Source: Candidatus Acidiferrales bacterium
GTDB lineage: Bacteria; Acidobacteriota; Terriglobia; Acidiferrales; DATBWB01
Assembly (NCBI GenBank): GCA_036514995.1
Contig: DATBWB010000117.1
Location: forward strand, 1-40,920
Reading direction: 5' to 3'
DNA length: 40,920 nucleotides
Part shown: positions 16,525-24,101 of the stretch, in pieces
How positions within the stretch are numbered: the first letter of the stretch is position 1
Layout: every line of letters starts with the position of its first letter
Program-made: the position numbers and the translations under genes
The notes under the pieces: model-generated
Told to the model about the DNA's origin: nothing
Database searches by the model: none
The model's input: the letters and a program-made list of their open reading frames with translations, nothing else

Positions 16525-18738
16525 ATGCGGATTGCGATTGATACCGGCGGGACGTTCACCGACTGCGTCTGGGTGCGGAAGGGCCGGCTTGAGATTCGAA
16601 AAGTCTTTTCGACTCCTCGCAATCCTGCCGAGGCGGTTCTTCGCGGAGTCGAAGAAATCCTGGGAGGGGCTCGACCGGCCACGCTGGAGCTGCATCACGG
16701 CACGACGGTCGGCACGAATGCTCTGCTCGAGCGCTCGCCCCGATTCTATCGGGGCTCGTCGCGGCGAGGCGGGCGGGTCGCGCTCGTCACCACCGCCGGC
16801 TTTGAAGATGTCATCGAGATCGGCCGGCAAGCCCGCCCACAACTCTACAATCTGTTTGTCGAGCGGCCTCCAACCCTCGTACCGGCGCGGCTGCGGTTTG
16901 GCGTGCGGGAGCGCGTGGCGGCAGATGGCCGGGTGCTGGTGGCGCTTTCTTCGGCGGAGTTACGCCGTGTGGTACAGAAGGTGGCGCGGTCGGGGGCAGA
17001 AGCGGTGGCCGTCTGCCTGCTCTTTTCGTTTCTCCGTCCCGCCCATGAACGGCGTCTGGCGGCGCGCCTGCGCAAGCTCGCCATTAACAAGGCGAGCAAG
17101 CTCCGCCTGATGGTTTGCGCCTCGCACGAAATCCTTCCGGAATTCCGCGAGTACGAGCGGACGTCCACGGTGGTCGTCAATGCTTACCTGCTGCCGCGCA
17201 TGGGCCGCTACCTGACGCTGCTCGAGGAAGGCCTGCGCCTCCCGAAGCTTCGGGACTATCGGGGCCTGCGCCGCCCCGCCGGGCAGGGCCGTTCACGGCG
17301 AGCTTTCCCCGCCAGCCGCACGCGTTTGCGCGTCATGCAATCGAGCGGCGGCATCATCAGCGCCCGAGTTGCCGCCCGCGAGCCGGTGCGAACCATTCTT
17401 TCCGGGCCGGCGGGCGGGGTCGTCGGCGCGCAGTACGTTGCCAGCTGTGCCGGATTCGATCGCATCATCAGCTTTGATATGGGTGGTACTTCCACCGACG
17501 TTTCTCTGGTAGATGGTGCGATCCAGACGACTAAGGAAGGCTCGGTCGGCGATCTGCCGGTGGCGGTGCCGATGGTGGACGTGCACAGCGTGGGCGCCGG
17601 AGGGGGCTCGCTGGCGCGTTTTGACGCGGGTGGTGCCCTGCGAGTAGGTCCGGAGAGCGCAGGAGCGGACCCCGGGCCCATCTGCTACGGCCATGGCGAA
17701 GAGCCCACGGTTACCGACGCCCATCTCTTGCTCGGCCGGCTCGACCCGGAACATTTTCTGGGCGGCGAATTTCGCCTGGATCTCGACCGCACCCGTCGGG
17801 TGTTTGCGCGGTGGCGAGAGCCCCGATCCCATCGGGGCCGCGGCCGCCGCCGGTCGGAACAATTTGCCCAGGGCATCATCGCTGTCGCCAATGCCACGAT
17901 GGAGAAGGCCATACGGATCATATCGGTCGAGCGAGGCCACGACCCGCGCCGGTTCACGCTGGTGGCGTTTGGCGGCGCGGGCGGGCTCCACGCCTGCGAG
18001 CTGGCGGGCGCCCTGCGCATCCCGCGCGTCCTGATTCCCAAGTTTCCCGGCGGGCTCTCCGCGCTGGGCATCCTCCGGGCCGACCCCGTCAAGGATTTCT
18101 CCCGCACGGTGATGTTGGCCGCCCCGATGGTATCGGGGCCCGTACCGCCGGTCGCCGCGAGGCGTCCGAATCGGGCGCACCCGAATCCGGTGCAAGAGCG
18201 AATCGCCGCTGCTTTTGCTTCGCTTGAAGCGGAAGCCTTGCGGGCGATGCGCGCGGAGGGTTTTTCGCGGCGAAGCCGGATTCGGCTCGAGCGCGCGCTT
18301 GATTTGCGTTACGTCGGGCAAGCCTTTGAACTCACGGTTCCCGTCCCGTTCCGGCGGGATGATTTTGTGGACGCGTTCCATCGTTTGCACGAACAGCGCT
18401 ATGGCTACGCCGACCCGGCGCGGCCGGTGGAAATCGTCAACGTGCGTCTTCGGGCGATTGGATTTTCCGAAAAACCGGAATTGCCAAAAGGCAGGCTGGG
18501 TAGTCCCGGTAAGCCCGCGAACCGGGCGATCGTGGGCGTGCGAACGGCGATTTTCTCCGGTGGCCGGGAAGCCCGCACACCCTTTTACGATCGCGCGCGG
18601 CTGCGGCCGGGAAATTTCTTTTCCGGGCCGGCGATCATCGTCGAATACAGCGCCACCACCGTGCTGCCGCCGGGGTGGCGCTTGCAAGTTGACGCCTATG
18701 AGAATTTGATCCTTGAGCCGCTGCCTGGCCCCGATTGA
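16525..18738 (+). CDS. Hydantoinase/oxoprolinase subunit A (HyuA-like ATPase)
   Basis: 737 residues, longer than the usual 650-700. The actin/ASKHA-fold subunit couples ATP hydrolysis to ring opening of 5-oxoproline or hydantoins. N-terminal IAIDTGGTFTDCV (phosphate loop), HHGTTVGTNALLER, VMQSSGGIISA, SGPAGGVVGAQYVA, FDMGGTSTDVSLVDG, VDVHSVGAGGGSLARFDAGGALRVGPESAGADPGP and FGGAGGLHACELA are all typical. The extra length falls at the hairpin elements: 16737-16755 (S-P-R-F-Y-R-G between LLER and GGRVALVTT), 17241-17254, 17820-17838 and 18121-18139. The stop TGA lies in the loop of another hairpin (18728-18746). hyuB follows 54 bp later. Confidence 0.93.
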   Translation: MRIAIDTGGTFTDCVWVRKGRLEIRKVFSTPRNPAEAVLRGVEEILGGARPATLELHHGTTVGTNALLERSPRFYRGSSRRGGRVALVTTAGFEDVIEIGRQARPQLYNLFVERPPTLVPARLRFGVRERVAADGRVLVALSSAELRRVVQKVARSGAEAVAVCLLFSFLRPAHERRLAARLRKLAINKASKLRLMVCASHEILPEFREYERTSTVVVNAYLLPRMGRYLTLLEEGLRLPKLRDYRGLRRPAGQGRSRRAFPASRTRLRVMQSSGGIISARVAAREPVRTILSGPAGGVVGAQYVASCAGFDRIISFDMGGTSTDVSLVDGAIQTTKEGSVGDLPVAVPMVDVHSVGAGGGSLARFDAGGALRVGPESAGADPGPICYGHGEEPTVTDAHLLLGRLDPEHFLGGEFRLDLDRTRRVFARWREPRSHRGRGRRRSEQFAQGIIAVANATMEKAIRIISVERGHDPRRFTLVAFGGAGGLHACELAGALRIPRVLIPKFPGGLSALGILRADPVKDFSRTVMLAAPMVSGPVPPVAARRPNRAHPNPVQERIAAAFASLEAEALRAMRAEGFSRRSRIRLERALDLRYVGQAFELTVPVPFRRDDFVDAFHRLHEQRYGYADPARPVEIVNVRLRAIGFSEKPELPKGRLGSPGKPANRAIVGVRTAIFSGGREARTPFYDRARLRPGNFFSGPAIIVEYSATTVLPPGWRLQVDAYENLILEPLPGPD
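16737..16755. repeat. GCCCCGAT-TCT-ATCGGGGC hairpin inside hyuA
   Basis: Perfect 8-bp arms. Read as S-P-R-F-Y-R-G-S. It separates NALLER from VALVTTAGF, which are nearly adjacent in family members. Confidence 0.8.
17241..17254. repeat. CCCGAAGCTTCGGG palindrome inside hyuA
   Basis: Perfect 14-bp palindrome, followed at once by a lone ATCGGGGC arm (17258-17265). A near copy of the palindrome is at 18767-18778 between hyuA and hyuB. Confidence 0.6.
17820..17838. repeat. GCCCCGAT-CCC-ATCGGGGC hairpin inside hyuA
   Basis: Perfect 8-bp arms. Read as P-R-S-H-R-G, followed by a short Arg-rich stretch before the conserved IIAVANATMEKAIRIIS. Confidence 0.8.
18121..18139. repeat. GCCCCGAT-GGT-ATCGGGGC hairpin inside hyuA
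   Basis: Perfect 8-bp arms. Read as A-P-M-V-S-G-P after the conserved ADPVKDFSRTVML segment. Confidence 0.8.
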
Positions 18739-18746
18739 AGCGGGGC
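18728..18746. repeat. GCCCCGAT-TGA-AGCGGGGC hairpin carrying the hyuA stop
   Basis: 8-bp arms with one mismatch. The 3-nt loop is TGA (18736-18738), the hyuA stop codon. A CCGAAGCTTCGG palindrome follows at 18767-18778. Confidence 0.7.
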
Positions 18747-18792
18747 TGGCCGGAATCCGGGCGGTCCCGAAGCTTCGGCAGCGAGGTGAGCA

Positions 18793-20445
18793 GTGAATTT
18801 CGATCCGGTTCGCCTGGAAATCTACAAGAATCTCTTCCACTCGATTGCGGAAGAGATGGGTGCCACGCTGCGCCGCACCGGCTTCTCACCCAACATCAAA
18901 GAGAGGCGGGATTATTCCTGCGCGCTCTTTAACGCTGCCGGCGAGGCCCTGGCCATGGGCGATCACATGCCGGTGCACCTCGGCTCCATGCCCATGTCCG
19001 TCCAAGCGGCTCTGGCGGTGCTCGCCCCGATGGGATCGGGGCTCGCGCTCGAGCCTGGCGACATCGCCATGGTGAACGATCCCTTTGCCGGAGGCACGCA
19101 CCTGCCGGATATCACGCTGGTGATGCCGGTGTTTCTAGCAGCAGGAAGCAAAGGAGGCAAAGGAGGCAGAGGAAGTAGAGGAGGTCGAGGCGGCAAGGAG
19201 GACTTGGCCAAGCCAGCGTTCTACGTGGCGAACCGGGCGCACCATTCCGACGTGGGCGGCGCCCAACCCGGTTCGATGGGCCCGGCGCGGGAAATTTTTC
19301 AGGAGGGCGTGCGCATTCCGCCGATCAAAATCGCCCGCCGCGGGCAGCTTCAAACCGACGTCTTGCGATTGATTTTGGCGAACGTGCGCACGCCCGCTGA
19401 GCGCGAGGGCGATTTGACGGCCCAGGTGGCTGCCTGCCGCGTGGGCGAGCGGCGGCTGGGCGAGATGGTCGGGCGTTACGGCCAGGACGAGGTCGCCCGC
19501 TACTGCCATCATATGCTCGACTATTCCGAGCGCATGATGCGCTCGGTGCTGCGCCAAATCCCCGACGGAAATTACTTTGCCGAAGATTTCCTGGACGACG
19601 ACGGCATCTCCGACTCGCCGCTGCGCATCGCGGTCGCGGTTCGCATTCGCGGGGACCAAGCGGAAGTGGACTTTTCCGGGACATCGCCCCAATGCGCCGG
19701 GGCGGTGAACGCGGTGCTGGCCATTACCTACTCGGCGGTGTTTTACGTCTTTCGGTGCCTGATCGCGGAAGAGGTGCCGGCCACTTCCGGCCTGATGCGA
19801 CCCATGCGGGTGGTCGCGCCGCCGGGCACGCTGGTGAACGCTGGCCCGCCGGCGGCGGTGGCGGGCGGCAACGTGGAAACTTCGCAGCGCACCGTGGACG
19901 TACTCTTCCGGGCGCTGGCCAGGGCCATCCCCCGTCGCATCCCGGCGGCCAGCCAGGGCACCATGAACAACCTGACGCTGGGCGGCTGGGACGGGCAGCG
20001 AAAAGCTCCCTTTGCTTACTATGAGACGGTGGCGGGCGGGATGGGCGGGCGCCCGGGCAAGCCGGGAATCAGCGGGATTCACACCCACATGACGAATTCG
20101 CTCAATTCGCCGGTGGAAGCTTTGGAATTCTTCTATCCGGTGCGCGTTCTCCGCTACGGCCTGCGGCGCGGATCGGGAGGCGAGGGGAAATTTCGCGGCG
20201 GCGACGGGGTGGTAAGGGAAATCGAGTTGCTCGCCGACGCGCAGTTAGGTCTCCTTTGCGACCGGCGAAAAATTTCTCCCTACGGCCTGGCCGGCGGCGC
20301 GCCCGGCAAGCGCGGAAGAAATTCCTGGAGATTCGGCCGCCGCGTCACTAAGCTTCCAGGAAAATGCACTGCCCATCTTCCCCGCGGGGCAGTCATTCGG
20401 ATTGAGACCCCGGGCGGCGGTGGCTGGGGCAAACCAAAGCATTGA
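18793..20445 (+). CDS. Hydantoinase/oxoprolinase subunit B (HyuB-like)
   Basis: 550 residues from GTG 18793, with GAGGTG upstream. It is the partner of HyuA in ATP-dependent cleavage of 5-oxoproline/hydantoin rings. Typical segments: FDPVRLEIYKNLFHSIAEEMGATLRRTGFSPNIKERRDYSCALF, GDIAMVNDPFAGGTHLPDITLV, NRAHHSDVGGAQPGSMG, VDFSGTSPQCAGAVNAV and THMTNSLNSPVEALE. Between DITLVMPVF and FYVANRAHH, where homologues have a short turn, there is a Gly/Lys/Arg-rich insert of about 22 residues encoded by the purine repeat at 19141-19200. A dispersed hairpin at 19024-19042 is read as A-P-M-G-S-G. The 3' end ends in a GGGG-rich HyuB tail. Confidence 0.93.
   Translation: MNFDPVRLEIYKNLFHSIAEEMGATLRRTGFSPNIKERRDYSCALFNAAGEALAMGDHMPVHLGSMPMSVQAALAVLAPMGSGLALEPGDIAMVNDPFAGGTHLPDITLVMPVFLAAGSKGGKGGRGSRGGRGGKEDLAKPAFYVANRAHHSDVGGAQPGSMGPAREIFQEGVRIPPIKIARRGQLQTDVLRLILANVRTPAEREGDLTAQVAACRVGERRLGEMVGRYGQDEVARYCHHMLDYSERMMRSVLRQIPDGNYFAEDFLDDDGISDSPLRIAVAVRIRGDQAEVDFSGTSPQCAGAVNAVLAITYSAVFYVFRCLIAEEVPATSGLMRPMRVVAPPGTLVNAGPPAAVAGGNVETSQRTVDVLFRALARAIPRRIPAASQGTMNNLTLGGWDGQRKAPFAYYETVAGGMGGRPGKPGISGIHTHMTNSLNSPVEALEFFYPVRVLRYGLRRGSGGEGKFRGGDGVVREIELLADAQLGLLCDRRKISPYGLAGGAPGKRGRNSWRFGRRVTKLPGKCTAHLPRGAVIRIETPGGGGWGKPKH
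19024..19042. repeat. GCCCCGAT-GGG-ATCGGGGC hairpin inside hyuB
   Basis: Perfect 8-bp arms. Read as A-P-M-G-S-G-L just before the conserved EPGDIAMVNDP. Confidence 0.8.
19141..19200. repeat. Purine-rich repeat inserted in frame in hyuB
   Basis: Iterated GGAAGCAAAGGAGGCAAAGG words, closely related to the intergenic block at 16345-16412. It encodes alternating Gly, Lys, Arg and Ser residues in an otherwise conserved loop. Confidence 0.8.
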
Positions 20446-20522
20446 GAGCTCGAGACAACTTCCAATCCGAGGCGGCGTCCGGACGAGTGGGGACGAATTT
20501 TCTCGTTGCCCCAAGCGGCATC

Positions 20523-20540
20523 GTCCCGAGCGGTCGGGGC
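20523..20540. repeat. GTCCCGA-GCGG-TCGGGGC hairpin between hyuB and the asparaginase gene
   Basis: 7-bp arms with one G-T wobble; a variant of the dispersed hairpin family in the 120-bp gap. A decayed half copy (CCCGAT-TGG-ATCG, 20638-20650) lies in the signal region of the next gene. Confidence 0.5.
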
Positions 20541-20565
20541 GCCAACCTGAATCGAGGCAATCATC

Positions 20566-21612
20566 ATGAGCGAGAAATTTACGCGGCGAGACTTCTTTCG
20601 AACCACGGCGCTGGGCACGGCGGCAATGCTGGCTCGTCCCGATTGGATCGCAGCCGGCCTCGATCCCGCCCAGGGCGGAACGAGGCAGGCCCTGAACCGG
20701 AATGGTTCATGGCAGGCGGAGAAAGCCGCCGCCGGCCTTGACCCGATCATTGTTTCCACGTGGCGATGGGGCAAGCCGGCCAATGAAAAAGCGGGAGAGA
20801 TCCTGCTGGCGGGCGGCTCGATGCTGGACGCGGTGGAGAAAGGCATCAACACGGCGGAGCTTGACCCGGACGTCATGACGGTCGGGTACGGCTCCTATCC
20901 CAACGAGAACGGCGAGATCGAACTGGACGCATTGATGATTGACGGCCCGACTCACCGGATGGGAGCGGTGGCGGCGCTGCACCAGGTCAAGACGCCCATC
21001 TCGGTGGCGCGGCGGGTGATGGAGAAGACCAAGCATACGCTGCTGGCCGGCGAAGGCGCGCTCCAGTTTGCCATTCGGGAGGGCTTCCCGATCGAGGAGC
21101 TGCACACGGAAAAGAGCATCAAGGCTTACCTGGAGTGGAAGGCAAAGCCAGACCGCCCGAGGCACTGGCGCGAGACCGGGCACGACACCATCTCGCTTGT
21201 CGCCTTTGATGGCCGAGGGAACTTTGTCGGAGGAAATTCGACTTCCGGCCTGCGCTGGAAGGTCGCCGGCCGGGTGGGTGACTCGCCCGTCCCCGGCTCC
21301 GGGCTCTATGTGGACAACCAAGTCGGGGCCGCCGGCGCGACCGGCGACGGTGATGAGATGATGCGGTTTTGCGTCACGTTCCTGGCGGTGGAGCTGATGC
21401 GGGGCGGCATGCATCCGCAAAAGGCCTGCCAGGCCGTGCTCGAACGGATGCTCAAGAAGAATCCCGAGCACTACAAAAAGGTGGACGCCAACGTCTTCGC
21501 CATCAACCGCAAGGGCGAGATCGGCGCCATGGGCATGCAGCCCGGCCGTTTCAAGTATGCCGTGTGGACAAAAACCTCGAGTGAATTACAAGACGCGGGC
21601 TCGATAGTGTAA
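20566..21612 (+). CDS. Tat-exported Ntn asparaginase (glycosylasparaginase/isoaspartyl peptidase family)
   Basis: 348 residues. The N-terminus MSEKFTRRDFFRTTALGTAAMLA is a twin-arginine signal (RRDFF). The body is a T2-family N-terminal-nucleophile hydrolase: IIVSTWRWGKPANEKAGEIL, SMLDAVEKGINTAELDPDVMTVGYGSYPNENGEIELDA, then the autocleavage site ETGHDTI with T208 as expected nucleophile. GNSTSGLRWKVAGRVGDSPVPGSGLYVDN and GAAGATGDGDEMMR are substrate-pocket motifs. The layout is closest to N4-(beta-N-acetylglucosaminyl)-L-asparaginase; isoaspartyl-peptidase activity is an alternative. It would act in the periplasm. It follows hyuA/hyuB on the same strand, suggesting a shared role in salvage of modified peptide residues. 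Confidence 0.9.
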   Translation: MSEKFTRRDFFRTTALGTAAMLARPDWIAAGLDPAQGGTRQALNRNGSWQAEKAAAGLDPIIVSTWRWGKPANEKAGEILLAGGSMLDAVEKGINTAELDPDVMTVGYGSYPNENGEIELDALMIDGPTHRMGAVAALHQVKTPISVARRVMEKTKHTLLAGEGALQFAIREGFPIEELHTEKSIKAYLEWKAKPDRPRHWRETGHDTISLVAFDGRGNFVGGNSTSGLRWKVAGRVGDSPVPGSGLYVDNQVGAAGATGDGDEMMRFCVTFLAVELMRGGMHPQKACQAVLERMLKKNPEHYKKVDANVFAINRKGEIGAMGMQPGRFKYAVWTKTSSELQDAGSIV

Positions 21613-21678
21613 AGGAATCGAAGGATCCGGCCTGAAACGGGAGGGGACAGAAAGCAGGTGGGGCCAAAGGCTGATGCC

Positions 21679-21706
21679 TTTTCTAATTTCTACTTTCTAT
21701 TTTCTC
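21679..21706. repeat. TTTCTAATTTCTACTTTCTATTTTC repeat
   Basis: A-T-rich iterated block in the 169-bp convergent gap between the asparaginase gene and carD. It is the same family as 3105-3252. No clear terminator with a T tract was seen in this gap. Confidence 0.6.
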
Positions 21707-21781
21707 GCTCCATGGATCGATCCTGAGGGAGATTGCCACGAGCCCGTCATTACTGGACTGGCCGGCCATGAAGCAAGGGGG

Positions 21782-22279
21782 TTAGGGCAGGTGCAGGTGA
21801 GACTTTGCCAGGGCCTGATGGAGCGAGGCCTCGACGGTCTGCTCGGTGACGTTGCGCACGGTGGCCAACTCGCTGACCAACAGGTACTTGGCCCGGTCCA
21901 GCATCTTCTTCTCGCGGAAGGAAAGCGGTTTACCTTTGCTCAGGACGACGAGCGACTTGAGCACCTCAGCCACGCTCAGCAGCGACCCGGTCCGCATCTT
22001 TTCTGAATTTTGTTTGAAGCGGAATTTCCAGTCGTGGTGGTTGCTGCACTTGCCTCGCTCGAGGTAGGCGACGATCTCAACAATTTCGCTGGAGCGGACG
22101 GTGCGCCGCAGGCCCACGCATTTGATGTTCGACTCCGGGACCATCACCTTCAGGCCGCTCGAAGCAATCCGGAGAAGGTAACAGTTTTCCGTCCGGCCAT
22201 TCATCGCGCCCACCGAAACCTGTTCCACCAGACCAACGCCGTGATTCGGGTAAACAACCTTCTCGCCGACTTTGAACAT
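21782..22279 (-). CDS. carD: CarD-family transcription regulator
   Basis: 165 residues from ATG 22279, where the family start MFKVGEKVVYPNHGVG lies; the frame is open 47 codons further but that part is unlike CarD. The N-terminal RNA-polymerase interaction domain (1-60, with YLLRIASSGLKVMVPESNI) binds the beta subunit. A helical DNA-contacting domain follows (about 70-160, REKKMLDRAKYLLVSELA). CarD stabilises open promoter complexes, often at rRNA promoters. The gene is divergent from greA, another RNA polymerase factor. No strong Shine-Dalgarno precedes the ATG. Confidence 0.93.
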   Translation of the reverse strand: MFKVGEKVVYPNHGVGLVEQVSVGAMNGRTENCYLLRIASSGLKVMVPESNIKCVGLRRTVRSSEIVEIVAYLERGKCSNHHDWKFRFKQNSEKMRTGSLLSVAEVLKSLVVLSKGKPLSFREKKMLDRAKYLLVSELATVRNVTEQTVEASLHQALAKSHLHLP

Positions 22280-22419
22280 GAGGGGCTCGCCTGCGGGTTG
22301 CGGTACGCACCAATATACCCTTCCGGCAGGCAGCGAGTCAAGCGACCTTGCCACGAAATCGCAAGAGAATGAGCCATTTATTCGCAAGCTCCGGGCCAAC
22401 CAGGTAGGGATCACCGGCA

Positions 22420-22448
22420 TTGCAGGCCGTGCCGCGCTCCCGTATAAT
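22420..22448 (+). promoter_or_regulatory. Promoter of greA
   Basis: TTGCAG at 22420-22425 and a perfect TATAAT at 22443-22448 with 17-bp spacing. Predicted transcription starts near 22455, giving a leader of about 30 nt before the greA GTG. Confidence 0.7.
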
Positions 22449-22485
22449 TCTTGTTAACGAGACTCGGAGCCTGGGTGAAGCTCCT

Positions 22486-22968
22486 GTGAGCGACGCCGCT
22501 GCCAAAATTCGCAATAAACTTCAAGAGGCGATTGACGAGATCGACCGCGAGCTCAAGACCGAGCTTCCCAGGGAACTCAAGGCGGCCCGCGCCCATGGCG
22601 ATCTATCTGAAAATGCAGAGTTTAAATTCGCCAAGCAGCGCCAGCACCTGCTCGAATCGCGCCTAGCCCAGTTGAGGCACCGTCTGGCCGAGCTCTCTCT
22701 TCTGAACCTCAACAACATCCCCCGTGACCGGGTTGGTTTTGGCTCGCAGGTGACTCTGGTGGACGTTGCCCGCGACGCGGAAGTGAAGTATAAGCTGGTC
22801 CACAGTGAGGAGGCCGATGTCGCCCGGGGGCTGATCTCAACGACTTCGCCGATCGGCCGCGGTCTGATGGGCAAGCGGGTGGGAGACACGGTGAGCGTTC
22901 AGACGCCGGCAGGGCCAAAAGAGTTCGAGATCGTTGATTTTGCCACCATCCACGATGAGGCCTTCTAG
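22486..22968 (+). CDS. greA: Transcription elongation factor GreA
   Basis: 160 residues from GTG 22486, with GGGTGAAG upstream. GreA enters the RNA polymerase secondary channel and stimulates cleavage of backtracked RNA. The N-terminal coiled coil (about 5-75) has the acidic tip HGDLSENAEF with the conserved D and E. The C-terminal FKBP-like domain begins near GFGSQVTLVDVARDAEVKYKLV and contains SPIGRGLMGKRVGDTVSVQTP. The stop codon TAG (22966-22968) is part of the left end of a MITE-like element, so the native 3' end may have been replaced. Confidence 0.95.
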   Translation: MSDAAAKIRNKLQEAIDEIDRELKTELPRELKAARAHGDLSENAEFKFAKQRQHLLESRLAQLRHRLAELSLLNLNNIPRDRVGFGSQVTLVDVARDAEVKYKLVHSEEADVARGLISTTSPIGRGLMGKRVGDTVSVQTPAGPKEFEIVDFATIHDEAF

Positions 22969-23071
22969 TGCCGTTCCAACTTAATGAGCCTATGCATTGG
23001 GGCTAATCCCGTGCCAACTTGTTGGAATACGACTCTCAGGAGATAGCCGTGAATAGTTGGAACGGCACTAG
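22965..23071. mobile_element. MITE-like element, copy A
   Basis: 107 bp bounded by 17-bp perfect terminal inverted repeats, CTAGTGCCGTTCCAACT at 22965-22981 and its complement at 23055-23071. It has an internal CCAACTTGTTGG palindrome (23014-23025). No coding capacity of its own. Its left TAG is the greA stop. Near its right end it contains AGGAG (23038-23042) and GTG (23049), which form the translation start of the IF-1-like gene. Confidence 0.85.
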
Positions 23072-23390
23072 CCCCCGCCCCGACGATTGGGTCGGTTCAC
23101 CCCACCGTGCTGATGGTGTCATCACCGGCGTCAACGCGCGAGGAGAGTTCCGCGTCAAGCTCGTGAATGGCCGGCTTGTCCACGCCTGCCCCGACAGCAT
23201 CGGGGCCCGCATAAGCGATGAACTGCACCGTTGGTTGGTGCGACTTCTGCCCGGGGATAAGGTGGAAGTGGATCTGGAAAATCCGCAAGGCAGCCGCGGG
23301 GTGATTCTGGACCGGCGTTTGCCCGACGGCCGTAGCTTGCTGACCGCATTGCGGCAAACGCCGCCGGGTCCACCGGGTTTTGAGACGTGA
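23049..23390 (+). CDS. IF-1-like S1/OB-fold protein
   Basis: 113 residues. The core DGVITGVNARGEFRVKLVNGRLVHA...RISDELHRWLVRLLPGDKVEVDLENPQGSRGVILDRR matches translation initiation factor IF-1, a one-domain OB fold that binds the ribosomal A site. A hairpin element inserts C-P-D-S-I-G-A between VHA and RISDE, in what is normally a continuous VLAHISGKLR-type strand. The only well-placed start is GTG 23049, six bases after AGGAG; both lie in MITE copy A, and the first eight codons read its inverted repeat. A TTG at 23019 is a weaker option. The C-terminus adds a short Pro-rich tail. It may be a divergent second IF-1 rather than the essential one. It overlaps the next gene as GTGA. Confidence 0.8.
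   Translation: MNSWNGTSPRPDDWVGSPHRADGVITGVNARGEFRVKLVNGRLVHACPDSIGARISDELHRWLVRLLPGDKVEVDLENPQGSRGVILDRRLPDGRSLLTALRQTPPGPPGFET
23188..23206. repeat. GCCCCGAC-AGC-ATCGGGGC hairpin inside the IF-1-like gene
   Basis: 8-bp arms with one mismatch. Read as C-P-D-S-I-G-A within the conserved OB core. A more decayed relative (CCCGAC ... GTCGG, 23079-23095) lies just after MITE copy A. Confidence 0.75.
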
Positions 23391-24034
23391 TCACGCGAAG
23401 CATTGGCGAGGGTTGCCGCTGGCTGCTTTACAAGATCGTGGACGGGCTGGCCGCCACCGGAATCCATCCGAACGTCCTGACGACGATCGGTTTGGTGATC
23501 AATGTGTGGGCGGCGGTGCTTTTTGCGGCTGGCCTGTTTCGGAGCGCCGGCGCGGCGATGATTCTCGCCGGCTTCTTTGACATGGTGGACGGCCGGGTGG
23601 CTCGCGCCCAGGGTCGCGTCACCGCCTTCGGCGCCTTCTTTGATTCCGTCATTGACCGCTACTCGGACATACTGCTCTTTATCGGCATCATCGTGTATTA
23701 CGCCCGCGTGAATCGTTTTCTCTACGTGGTGGTGGGGGTGGTGGCGCTGGGCGGATCGGTGATGGTGAGCTACACCCGGGCGCGGGCCGAATCGCTCATC
23801 ACCCAGTGCAAGGTTGGCTTCTGGGAGCGCCCGGAACGGATCGTGCTTTTCATCCTGGCGGCGCTCGGCAACCGGATTGCCCCCGCGCTGTGGTTGCTCG
23901 CCGTGGGAACCAATCTCACCGTCATCCACCGTATGTACCACACCTGGCGCGAAACCGAAGCGGGCAATACGGTGGAAGTCGTCGCCAAAAAAAAACCCTC
24001 TGAACAAGCGATGACGGCCGGCTCAGCCCGGTAG
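23387..24034 (+). CDS. CDP-alcohol phosphatidyltransferase
   Basis: 215 residues from GTG 23387, which overlaps the IF-1-like stop as GTGA. The catalytic motif DG-x2-AR-x8-G-x3-D-x3-D is complete: D68, G69, A72, R73, G82, D86, D90, with D65 before it. Several hydrophobic helices (about 31-52, 95-125, 150-180) make it an inner-membrane protein. The family joins a CDP-diacylglycerol to an alcohol such as glycerol phosphate or inositol phosphate. The alcohol cannot be read from the sequence; phosphatidylinositol-phosphate or phosphatidylglycerophosphate synthase are both possible. The tail is Lys-rich. Confidence 0.9.
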   Translation: MITRSIGEGCRWLLYKIVDGLAATGIHPNVLTTIGLVINVWAAVLFAAGLFRSAGAAMILAGFFDMVDGRVARAQGRVTAFGAFFDSVIDRYSDILLFIGIIVYYARVNRFLYVVVGVVALGGSVMVSYTRARAESLITQCKVGFWERPERIVLFILAALGNRIAPALWLLAVGTNLTVIHRMYHTWRETEAGNTVEVVAKKKPSEQAMTAGSAR

Positions 24035-24101
24035 CGCGCCCCTCTCGCCGCCCTCCTGCGGCCAGGGAGAACGTCAAGACGACGGGTTATCCAATCCTCT
24101 G

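Noticed and set aside
17293-18840. A 515-codon minus-strand frame opposite hyuA
   Set aside because: Antisense shadow of the clear HyuA coding sequence.
22965-23071. Integron attC site, because the element sits right after a stop codon
   Set aside because: The ends do not fit the GTTRRRY/RYYYAAC core sites and no integron integrase is present. Perfect 17-bp inverted ends fit a MITE-like element better.
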